NCBI GenBank assembly: GCA_963737705.1 | Contig: CAVTTP010000006.1 | Span: 992,001 to 1,056,000, forward strand | Length of the DNA stretch: 64,000 bases | Source of the DNA: PALSA-607 sp963737705 | GTDB taxonomy: Bacteria; Actinomycetota; Actinomycetes; Acidothermales; Acidothermaceae | Direction: 5' to 3' | Shown: positions 34,951 through 41,909 of the stretch, piece after piece | How positions within the stretch are numbered: the stretch's first letter is position 1 | Layout: each line of letters opens with the position of its first letter | Position numbers and translations under genes: made by a program | Notes under the pieces: generated by a model | What the model was told of the DNA's origin: nothing | Database searches by the model: none | The model's input: only the letters and a program-made list of their open reading frames with translations

Positions 34951-35277
34951 ATGAAGAACGCAGCTCGGGCACTTGTCGTGGGGGGCATGACAGGCGTCAC
35001 GGCACTTATGGGCACTGGCATTGCGATGGCGTCCACCGCCACGTACCCGCCCGCGCCGCCCGTCACCACACAGACCGCGGTTACTCCTGCGGTCACACCC
35101 GTTGCAGTGCTCGGCGAAGTTGTGACCAAGCCGGCACCGACCGTGGCAACACCGTCGGCCAGCCTGCCTTTCACCGGTCTCGACACGATGGCGCTTGTCG
35201 CAGTCGGCGCCGCGCTCGTTGCTGGCGGTACGGCCATGACGGTCGCGACGCGCAGGCGTCGTGGGGTCCAGCACTGA
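34951..35277 (+). CDS. Small secreted LPxTG-type (LPFTG) surface protein
   Basis: 108 residues starting at ATG after GGGGGG. There is a signal peptide (about 1-26, ending in AMAS), a short Pro/Thr/Val-rich middle (about 27-70), then LPFTG, a hydrophobic helix (MALVAVGAALVAGGTAM) and a basic tail (RRRRG). This is the complete cell-wall sorting signal recognised by a class-E/A-like sortase; no sortase is in the window. With only about 45 residues between signal and anchor it could be a wall spacer or pilin-like cap. It is followed by an intrinsic terminator. Confidence 0.8.
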   Translation: MKNAARALVVGGMTGVTALMGTGIAMASTATYPPAPPVTTQTAVTPAVTPVAVLGEVVTKPAPTVATPSASLPFTGLDTMALVAVGAALVAGGTAMTVATRRRRGVQH

Positions 35278-35328
35278 GCCCCTGGTCCACTGAGTCTCGA
35301 GTCCACTGAGTCTCTAGTCTTTGCACAA

Positions 35329-35358
35329 AAGGGCGCCCGGCTTCGGCCAGGCGCCCTT
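35329..35358 (+). terminator. Terminator after the LPFTG protein gene
   Basis: AAGGGCGCC (35329-35337) pairs with GGCGCCCTT (35350-35358), with an inner GGC-TTCG-GCC tetraloop hairpin. It is preceded by a 13-bp direct repeat GTCCACTGAGTCT. Confidence 0.7.
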
Positions 35359-35388
35359 CTGCATGCCCAGGGCTGATCGCCGGTCGCG

Positions 35389-35476
35389 CGCGTGACGCGC
35401 GCACGCCGCGTGACGCGCGCACCCGCGTCGCGCACGCCCGCGTGGCGCGCGCACCCGCCTGACGCGCGCATGCCCG
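35389..35476. repeat. CGCGTGACGCGCGCAC tandem array (about 18-bp units)
   Basis: About five imperfect units of CGCGTGACGCGCGCACNC, each nearly self-complementary around TGA. It lies in the 507-bp gene-free stretch between the LPFTG gene and the SurA-like lipoprotein gene. Similar words occur at 53814-53959. No gene is likely here. Confidence 0.6.
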
Positions 35477-35540
35477 CTCCTGCGCATGAGGTGCGCCACC
35501 CGCCGTCCGCCTTGCTCGAATCCGCAGAGAAGCAGCTCGA

Positions 35541-35633
35541 CTCCTCACAGACGCAGGTCATCTGAGGGCCGAGGGGTGAATGTGTGAGGAGTGGGCGGGT
35601 TGGCCGCCCGACTGGACCTGCATCTGTGAGGAG
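35541..35633. repeat. 19-bp inverted repeat with nested GC hairpin
   Basis: The arms 35541-35559 (CTCCTCACAGACGCAGGTC) and 35615-35633 match as reverse complements with one mismatch. The 55-base loop holds a GGGCGG/CCGCCC hairpin and another TGTGAGGAG. The remaining stretch to 35784 has a GGCAGTACAA direct repeat (35724, 35738) before the lipoprotein gene. It may be an operator pair or a termination structure. Confidence 0.5.
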
Positions 35634-35784
35634 TTGGCGTCGCTGAGGTGCGACCCTCCGCTGATCGGACGACCTTGGGGACCCGGCTTCACACTTCCGT
35701 GCGGCGCCCGCGAGAATGGCCCCGGCAGTACAACCCTGGCAGTACAAATGGCTCGACGCCGCAGTGACGGACGGAAGGACATCG

Positions 35785-36417
35785 GTGTCCCGCAAGAGGT
35801 TCGCGCGCGCGGCTACCGGCGTCCCCGCACTGGCGGTCTTAGCGCTGGCCGTCACGGCCTGCAGCCCGCAACACCCCGGCGCCGCCGCGACCGTCGGTAA
35901 CACGCGCATCTCGGTGACCGCCCTCAACACCGCGGCCGCCGTAACGGCGCAGACTCCCGATGCGACGACAGGTCAGCTGCCCGACCGCACGACCGCGGTC
36001 GAGACGAGCCTGACCCAGATCATCCGCGACGACCTGATCGCCGACGCCGCCAAGACGAAGGGCGTCACTGTGAGCGAGGCGGAGATCCAGTCGCTGCTCC
36101 AGCAGGAACGCCAGACCAACGGCAGCGACGAGGCCACCGCGAAGGCAAACGGCATCCCGTTCGCGGGACTTCACGCCGCGGTCTACCAGGCGCTGCTCCT
36201 CAACAAGCTGATCACCGCGCTCGCCCCCGGTGCGACACAGGACCAGACCGCGCAGTCGGCCGCGCTTACGGCTTACCTCGGCAAGATCGCCACCCAAGAA
36301 GGCGTCAGCGTGAATCCGCGTTACGGCGCGTGGCAGCCGCAACAGTTCGAAGTGGTGGCCAGTGACGCGTTCACCTCGCCTGTGACGCCCGCGGCGTCGG
36401 CCCCGGCAACCGGCTGA
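35785..36417 (+). CDS. SurA N-terminal-domain-like lipoprotein
   Basis: 210 residues from GTG 35785, preceded by GGAAGGA; the frame is open to 35716. A lipoprotein signal with lipobox VTAC (Cys about residue 25) is followed by a short beta segment (AAATVGNTRISVTALNTA) and a helical domain. That domain resembles the N-terminal part of SurA/PrsA-type chaperones: ETSLTQIIRDDLIADAAKTKGVTVSEAEIQSLL. No parvulin isomerase domain is visible, so it is likely a non-catalytic extracytoplasmic chaperone or adaptor. The position before mazG and eno matches the lipoprotein found there in other actinobacteria. Confidence 0.82.
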   Translation: MSRKRFARAATGVPALAVLALAVTACSPQHPGAAATVGNTRISVTALNTAAAVTAQTPDATTGQLPDRTTAVETSLTQIIRDDLIADAAKTKGVTVSEAEIQSLLQQERQTNGSDEATAKANGIPFAGLHAAVYQALLLNKLITALAPGATQDQTAQSAALTAYLGKIATQEGVSVNPRYGAWQPQQFEVVASDAFTSPVTPAASAPATG

Positions 36418-36436
36418 GCTAGGCAAGACGACAAGC

Positions 36437-37105
36437 GTGACGGGACGGCGGGGAGAGCGGTTTCTCGATCTCGTCGAGGTCATGGACCGCTTGCGCTCGC
36501 CGGGCGGGTGTCCGTGGGATGCCGAGCAAACCCACGCCACCCTCGTGAAATACCTGCTCGAAGAGGCCTACGAAACGGCCGAGGCGATCGAGGACGGCGA
36601 CGACACTTCGCTGCGCGAGGAGCTCGGCGACGTGCTGCTGCAGGTCGTCTTTCATGCGCGCATCGCCCAAGACGAGCAGGGCTGGGACATCGACGATGTG
36701 GCCGCCGGCATCGCCGACAAACTCATCCGTAGGCACCCGCACGTGTTCGCCGGGGCGCAAGCGAACACGGCGGGTGATGTCGAGGCGAACTGGGAAGCCT
36801 TGAAGGCCGTCGAGAAGGGACGGACGTCGGCAGCTGACGGCGTCCCGCTGGCGCAGCCTGCTCTTGCGCTTGCGTCGGCACTGGTCGGGCGGGCGGCCAA
36901 GGCCGGCCTCGACGTCCCGGTACCCGGTGTCATCCCTGGTGCTGTTAGGGAGCCAGACGTGGTCGACGCCGACTCAATCGGTGACCTGTTGATGGCGGTG
37001 GTCGTACTGGCCCGCGCTGCGAAGGTCGACCCTGAGGCAGCGTTGCGCGCCGCAGCCCGTCGCTACCGCGGGTTGGTGCAGGCCGCTGAAGGAGCGGGCC
37101 GGTAA
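36437..37105 (+). CDS. mazG: Nucleoside triphosphate pyrophosphohydrolase MazG
   Basis: 222 residues. MazG hydrolyses (d)NTPs, preferentially non-canonical ones, to NMP and PPi. The alpha-helical MazG domain is clear: LRSPGGCPWDAEQTHATL, then LLEEAYETAEAI and LREELGDVLLQVVFHARI, which carry the ExxE...ExxD Mg-binding acidic residues. It is shorter than the two-domain E. coli enzyme, as usual for actinobacteria, with a divergent C-terminal region. GTG start; 19 bp after the lipoprotein stop. Confidence 0.95.
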   Translation: MTGRRGERFLDLVEVMDRLRSPGGCPWDAEQTHATLVKYLLEEAYETAEAIEDGDDTSLREELGDVLLQVVFHARIAQDEQGWDIDDVAAGIADKLIRRHPHVFAGAQANTAGDVEANWEALKAVEKGRTSAADGVPLAQPALALASALVGRAAKAGLDVPVPGVIPGAVREPDVVDADSIGDLLMAVVVLARAAKVDPEAALRAAARRYRGLVQAAEGAGR

Positions 37106-37143
37106 ACTGACGGCCCGCCTTCCCGATGCTCAGGAGTACCACT

Positions 37144-38424
37144 GTGGCCGCCATCGAAGCCCTCGGGGCTCGCGAAATCCTCGATTCCCGAGGCAACCCG
37201 ACCATCGAAGTCGAGGCCCTTCTCGACGACGGCACGATTGCCCGCGCGGGTGTACCCAGCGGCGCCTCGACCGGCGCGTTCGAGGCCGTCGAGCTGCGTG
37301 ACGGCGGTCAGCGCTACGGCGGCAAGGGCGTCGAGAAGGCCGTGCAGGCCGTCATCGACGACATCGCGCCTGAGGTCATAGGTTACGAGGCCAGTGAGCA
37401 GCGGCTGCTCGACGCAAAGCTGATCGAGCTCGACGGAACACCGAACAAGTCCAAGCTTGGCGCCAACGCGATTCTCGGTGTCTCACTCGCCGTGGCCAGG
37501 GCCGCCGCCGAATCCGCAGAGTTGCCGTTGTTCCGCTACCTCGGCGGCCCCAACGCACATCTTCTTCCGGTGCCGATGATGAACATCGTCAACGGGGGAT
37601 CGCACGCCGACTCCAACGTCGACATCCAAGAATTCATGATCGCCCCGATCGGCGCCGGCACGTTCGCCGAAGCATTCCGCTGGGGCGCCGAGACCTACCA
37701 CGCGTTGAAGGCGGTGCTGAAAGCCCGCGGACTATCCACCGGGCTTGGTGACGAGGGCGGGTTCGCCCCCAACCTCGACAGCAACCGGGAAGCACTCGAC
37801 CTCATCCTCGAAGCAATCGCGAAGGCCGGCTTCACGCCAGGTCGCGACATCGCTCTCGCACTCGACGTCGCCGCGACCGAGTTTCACAAGGATGGCGCGT
37901 ACCAATTCGAAGGCGGCGCCAAATCGTCGTCCGACTTGATTTCGTACTACACCGACATCGTTGCGAACTACCCGCTCGTGTCGATCGAAGACCCGCTCGA
38001 CGAAGAGGACTGGGATGGCTGGAAGGCCATCACCGATGCGCTCGGCTCGAAGGTGCAGATCGTCGGCGACGACTTGTTCGTGACCAACCCGATTCGCATC
38101 GCACGGGGGATCGCGGCGGGCACCGCGAACGCGCTGCTGGTGAAGCTGAATCAGATCGGTACGTTGACCGAGACGTTGGACGCCGTCGAGATGGCGCATC
38201 GTGCGGGCTACCGAACGATGACATCGCACCGGTCCGGTGAGACCGAAGACACCACGATTGCCGACGTCGCGGTCGCGACCAATGCGGGCCAGATCAAGAC
38301 GGGTGCACCGGCACGCGGCGAACGCATTGCGAAGTACAACCAGCTGATGCGCATCGAGGAAGAACTCGACGATGCGGCGCGCTACGCAGGCGCATCGGCG
38401 TTCCCCCGATTCGTGGTCGGCTGA
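37144..38424 (+). CDS. eno: Enolase
   Basis: 426 residues from GTG 37144 after AGGAG; the frame is open to 37126, but VAAIEALGAREILDSRGNP is the canonical N-terminus. It catalyses 2-phosphoglycerate to phosphoenolpyruvate in glycolysis. Active-site features are visible: SGASTG, the catalytic Glu in DEGGFAPNL, Mg ligands in LALDVAATE, SIEDPLDEEDW and GDDLFVTN, LVKLNQIGTLTET with the catalytic Lys, and the SHRSGETEDTTIADVAVA signature. It is located between mazG and the ftsB-like gene, as in mycobacteria. Confidence 0.99.
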   Translation: MAAIEALGAREILDSRGNPTIEVEALLDDGTIARAGVPSGASTGAFEAVELRDGGQRYGGKGVEKAVQAVIDDIAPEVIGYEASEQRLLDAKLIELDGTPNKSKLGANAILGVSLAVARAAAESAELPLFRYLGGPNAHLLPVPMMNIVNGGSHADSNVDIQEFMIAPIGAGTFAEAFRWGAETYHALKAVLKARGLSTGLGDEGGFAPNLDSNREALDLILEAIAKAGFTPGRDIALALDVAATEFHKDGAYQFEGGAKSSSDLISYYTDIVANYPLVSIEDPLDEEDWDGWKAITDALGSKVQIVGDDLFVTNPIRIARGIAAGTANALLVKLNQIGTLTETLDAVEMAHRAGYRTMTSHRSGETEDTTIADVAVATNAGQIKTGAPARGERIAKYNQLMRIEEELDDAARYAGASAFPRFVVG

Positions 38425-38426
38425 CG

Positions 38427-39083
38427 TTGCCCCGCCGCGGTCGCGCAGACGACGGTGCAACGCCGGGCGTCGGCGATGCGGCTCGCGTCGATGCGACGAC
38501 CGCAGAAATGGCGGACGGCGGAAGTGGTGATGAGTCGGATGGTGACGGGCCGCGGCACGGTAAGCCGACGTTCACCGGACGCGCCGCCGTGCTTGCAGTC
38601 GTCGTCGCTGCCCTCGCGCTTGCTCTCGCGGCACCAGCCCGTGAGTTGCTCAGTCAGCGCTCGCAGATTTCGTCGCTGAACGGCAGCATCGCAAGTCAGC
38701 AACAGCAGGTCGCTGCGTTGCAGAAAGCCCAGAAGCAGTGGGCGAATTCGACGTATGTCGAGCAGCAAGCGCGCGATCGGCTGCACTACGTGTTCCCTGG
38801 GCAAGTTCCGTACGTGACGCTGTCGCCGACGCCCGTCGCATCGGCGTCGGCCGCAGCCGCGCAGGCGCTCGCGTCGCAGCCGTGGTACGGCCGGTTGTGG
38901 TCGTCCGTACAGGTAGCAGCGAATGTGCCAGCGAAGCCGAAGCCGACGCCGAGTCCGACGTTGGCACCCGCGCTCGTTTCGCCGCCCGCTGCATCGGCGC
39001 CGGTCCTTACGCCGGTCGTCACCCCGGGTCCGACTGCTGCGCCTACTGCGTCGACCGGTGCGGCCGGGTTCCGCGGTCCGTGA
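38427..39083 (+). CDS. FtsB/DivIC-like septum formation initiator family protein
   Basis: 218 residues if it starts at the TTG at 38427, two bases after eno; a later ATG (38508) is possible. The order is an acidic Gly/Asp-rich cytoplasmic tail (about 1-45), one membrane helix (about 55-75, AAVLAVVVAALALALAAPA), a coiled coil (about 78-105, SQISSLNGSIASQQQQVAAL) and the DivIC-type YVEQQARDRLHYVFPGQ motif. It ends in a Pro/Ala-rich wall-spanning tail (about 130-218). It would act in the divisome with FtsL/FtsQ. The long Pro-rich tail is common in actinobacterial members. The stop overlaps the next gene by GTGA. Confidence 0.87.
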   Translation: MPRRGRADDGATPGVGDAARVDATTAEMADGGSGDESDGDGPRHGKPTFTGRAAVLAVVVAALALALAAPARELLSQRSQISSLNGSIASQQQQVAALQKAQKQWANSTYVEQQARDRLHYVFPGQVPYVTLSPTPVASASAAAAQALASQPWYGRLWSSVQVAANVPAKPKPTPSPTLAPALVSPPAASAPVLTPVVTPGPTAAPTASTGAAGFRGP

Positions 39084-39670
39084 CCAGCCCTGCGGTGTCG
39101 CGCTCCGGCGAACCAACGGCCGATGACCTCGCTGTAGTCGAACGGCAACTGGGCCGGACGCCGCGAGCTGTGCGCAGTGTCGTTCATCGATGTGAGTGCG
39201 GGCTGCCCGACGTTATTGAGTCGGCGCCTCGGTTGCCGGACGGGTCGCCGTTTCCGACGTTCTACTACCTGACGTGTCCGCGCGCGGCCGGTGCAGTCGG
39301 CACCCTCGAGGCCGCGGGTGTGATGCGGGAGATGTCGGCACGCCTGCAGACTGACTCGGAACTGGCCGCGTCGTATGAAGCAGCGCACCGCGACTACCTG
39401 GCGCGCCGTGATGCGGTCGAGCGGCTGCCTGGTGATCCTGGCGTCGGCGGCATGCCGACACGTGTGAAGTGCCTGCACGTCCTCGTCGCGCATTCGCTCG
39501 CGGTCGGGCCAGGGGTGAACCCGCTCGGTGACGAGGCGTTGGCATCGTTGCCGCGGTGGGGAAGCGCCGGACCCTGTGTCGAGGCCGGCTCCGCAGGCAC
39601 GGGCGTCGACGCCGGCACAGGCGTCGAGGCTGGCACCGGGGTCGATACTGCTTCAGTGGTCGGCTCATGA
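39080..39670 (+). CDS. DUF501 domain-containing protein
   Basis: 196 residues from GTG 39080 (GTGA overlap with the preceding stop). DUF501 features are clear: LGRTPRAVRSVVHRCECGLPDVIES, FPTFYYLTCPRA and GGMPTRVKCLHVLVAHSLAVGPGVNPLGDEAL. The conserved Cys/His residues may bind a metal. The function is unknown, but the gene is nearly always between ftsB-like and ppx in actinobacteria. The C-terminus carries a short repeat of Gly-Thr-Gly-Val-(D/E)-A/T. It overlaps ppx by ATGA. Confidence 0.92.
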   Translation: MTSPAVSRSGEPTADDLAVVERQLGRTPRAVRSVVHRCECGLPDVIESAPRLPDGSPFPTFYYLTCPRAAGAVGTLEAAGVMREMSARLQTDSELAASYEAAHRDYLARRDAVERLPGDPGVGGMPTRVKCLHVLVAHSLAVGPGVNPLGDEALASLPRWGSAGPCVEAGSAGTGVDAGTGVEAGTGVDTASVVGS

Positions 39671-40596
39671 CCCGCGTCGCTGCGATCGACTGCGGGACGA
39701 ACTCCCTGCGATTGCTGATCGCCGACGTTGACCCTTCACGCGGCACGCTGGTCGACGTCGACCGTGAGATGAACATCGTGCGGCTGGGCCAAGGCGTCGA
39801 TCGCACCCGGCGCTTTGCCGACGACGCTTTGGAACGCACTTTTGCGGTGTGCCGCGATTACGCCGAACGAATCCGTGAACGAAACGTTGAGCGAGTGCGG
39901 TTCGTGGCAACCAGCGCGTCGCGCGATGTATCCAACCGCGACGCATTCGTCGACGGCGTGCGGCAGGCACTGGGGGTTGACCCCGAGGTGATCTCGGGCG
40001 ACGAGGAAGCTGCACTCTCGTTCGCCGGCGCTACTCGCGAGCTGCTCGACGTCCAGGGTGTGCAGCAGCCCTACCTTGTCGTTGACATCGGCGGCGGCTC
40101 GACGGAATTCGTGGTTGGTGGCCGTGAGGTCGATGCCGCGCGATCGGTCGACGTCGGATGCGTGCGTTTGACCGAACGGCACCTGCGCGATGATCCGCCG
40201 ACCGCTGCGCAGATTGACGCGGCGCGGGTCGACATCGTCGCGGGGATCGACCTCGCGGCGCAGACCGTGCCTCTGAAGACGGCGGCGGCGCTGGTCGGCC
40301 TGGCTGGCTCGGTGACCACGGTCGCAGCTATCGCGCTCGGCCTCGACGAGTACGACCCGGTGCGCATTCACCACTCGCGCATCTCGGCGGCGCAGGTGCA
40401 CGACGTCGCTCAGCAGCTACTTGCGATGACACGCGCGCAGCGGGCTGCGATGCCGATCATGCATCCGGGACGTGTTGACGTTATTGGCGCGGGCGCGCTG
40501 ATCCTCGACACGATCGTCGAACGCGTGGGCGCTGCGGAGGTCGTCGTGAGCGAACACGACATTCTCGACGGGATCGCGTTCTCGATAGGCGGCTAG
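39667..40596 (+). CDS. ppx: Ppx/GppA family exopolyphosphatase
   Basis: 309 residues from ATG 39667 (ATGA overlap). An ASKHA-fold phosphatase that hydrolyses polyphosphate or pppGpp. Seen: VAAIDCGTNSLRLLIADVD (phosphate 1), FVATSASRDVSNRDAF, VISGDEEAALSF, and YLVVDIGGGSTEFVVG (phosphate 2). It has the short two-subdomain form seen as Ppx1/Ppx2 in actinobacteria, without the C-terminal HD extension. Last gene of the tightly overlapping ftsB-DUF501-ppx operon. Confidence 0.94.
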   Translation: MTRVAAIDCGTNSLRLLIADVDPSRGTLVDVDREMNIVRLGQGVDRTRRFADDALERTFAVCRDYAERIRERNVERVRFVATSASRDVSNRDAFVDGVRQALGVDPEVISGDEEAALSFAGATRELLDVQGVQQPYLVVDIGGGSTEFVVGGREVDAARSVDVGCVRLTERHLRDDPPTAAQIDAARVDIVAGIDLAAQTVPLKTAAALVGLAGSVTTVAAIALGLDEYDPVRIHHSRISAAQVHDVAQQLLAMTRAQRAAMPIMHPGRVDVIGAGALILDTIVERVGAAEVVVSEHDILDGIAFSIGG

Positions 40597-40633
40597 TCGC
40601 GCTACTCGTCGACCAGCGCACCTCCTGGCCCTA

Positions 40634-40948
40634 CTACTCCTGAATGAGGGCGCCACTGACGGTCACGCTGACGATGCCTGGCGCGGTGCGCAGGGCGACG
40701 ACTGACGTGACCGGAACCTGGGCGACGAATCCATTGACCGCGGGCAGCCATTTGGTTACCTGGCCGCCGGCTTTCAGTACGTCGTTGCGTGCCATCGCGA
40801 GGTGTCCCTGCGTTGCACGCACGGTGATCGCGGTTCGGGCGACCTGATGGCGGTCGTAGCTCATCGCCGACGCAGTACCGGTGAGAGGCACGCTGACCGC
40901 AACTATCGCGGCCGCCGCAAGCACGATTCGGCTGGCCTGTCTCGACAT
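40634..40948 (-). CDS. Small secreted protein resembling a stand-alone I9 inhibitor/propeptide
   Basis: 104 residues, ATG after AAGGGGG. Signal peptide about 1-28 (VLAAAAIVAVSVPLTGTASA). The mature part of about 75 residues has the pattern of subtilisin propeptide/I9 inhibitors: VLKAGGQVTKWLPAVNGFVAQVPVTSVVALRTAPGIVSVTVSG, matching the GG-x-V, GFxAxL and L-x-x-x-P-x-V-x-x-V scheme. No protease follows it, so it could act as an inhibitor or chaperone in trans. The family assignment is by pattern and needs a profile search. It is convergent with ppx. Confidence 0.6.
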   Translation of the reverse strand: MSRQASRIVLAAAAIVAVSVPLTGTASAMSYDRHQVARTAITVRATQGHLAMARNDVLKAGGQVTKWLPAVNGFVAQVPVTSVVALRTAPGIVSVTVSGALIQE

Positions 40949-41150
40949 GGCGTGGTCCCCCTTGGAGCTGCCGCGAATTGCGGCTTACTCGTGTTATCGC
41001 CATCAAGTCCTGACCGCCCCATCGGCTAATGGGGTGTTGTGTTACGGCGATCGATGCAAATGGTTAGCGCATCTGGCCCAGCGGTCTGGAATCCTGTGCG
41101 GTTACTGCCTGAGGAGAGCCGCAATTTGCGTTGGCGAGACAGGAGACCAG

Positions 41151-41907
41151 GTGACCGAGCCGGCCGAGGGCGCTGACGATGTGTCGCGCCATGCGGCCGC
41201 CGCCCGCACCCTCGACGAGCTGAGCGCGGACAGCACGAATTGCCGAGCTTGCCCGCGCCTGGTGGCCTGGCGCGAAGAGGTCGCTCGCGTCAAACGTCGG
41301 TCGTTCGCGGACGAGCCGTATTGGGGACGTCCGGTTCCGGGTTGGGGAGACGAGAAGGCTCGAATCGTGATCGTCGGACTCGCCCCCGCTGCTCACGGTG
41401 GCAACCGCACCGGCCGCGTTTTCACCGGCGACCGCAGCGGCGACTGGCTATTCGCGGCGCTGTACCGGGCCGGTCTCGCGGCCATTCCGACGAGTGTGCA
41501 GGCCGACGACGGACAGCAACTGTTCGGCGTCCGCATGGTTGCTGCCGTTCGATGTGCGCCGCCCGCGAACAAGCCGACGACAGAGGAGCGCGATACCTGT
41601 CGCCCGTGGCTGGTCCGCGAGCTTGAGTTGCTCGCGCCGACGCTGAAGGTGCTGGTCGTGCTGGGCGGATTCGGCTGGCAGGCGTTGCTGCCGAATCTCG
41701 CCGCCGCGGGATACGCGTTGCCGCGGCCGCTGCCGCGCTTTGGACACGGAGTGCGCGTCGATCTGTCGAACGCCAACGGGCGGGAAATCTCGCTACGTCG
41801 GCTGCTACCACCCGAGCCAGCAGAACACCTTCACCGGCAAGCTCACCGAGGGCATGCTCGACGACGTGCTCGAACTTGCGAAAACGCTGGCCCCGATAGG
41901 CTCGTAG
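41151..41907 (+). pseudogene. Type V-like uracil-DNA glycosylase, frameshifted near the 3' end
   Basis: GTG 41151 follows AGGAG. The first about 215 codons read a family 5-like UDG: NCRACPRLVAWREEVA, IVIVGLAPAAHGGNRTGRVFTGDRSGDWLF and LVVLGGFGWQALL. At about 41790 the conserved C-terminal part (GCYHPSQQNTFTGKLTEGML, with the HPSxxN loop) continues one base out of frame and ends at TAG 41905-41907, three bases before the next ATG. Removing one base near 41790 gives a normal protein of about 251 residues. In the written frame, translation would run through into the downstream dehydrogenase. A sequencing error is a likely explanation; a real mutation would remove a catalytic loop. Confidence 0.8.
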
Positions 41908-41909
41908 GC

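Noticed and set aside
35716..35784. Upstream start for the SurA-like lipoprotein
   Set aside because: It would place about 23 residues before the signal peptide; GTG 35785 has a better ribosome-binding site and a normal lipoprotein leader.
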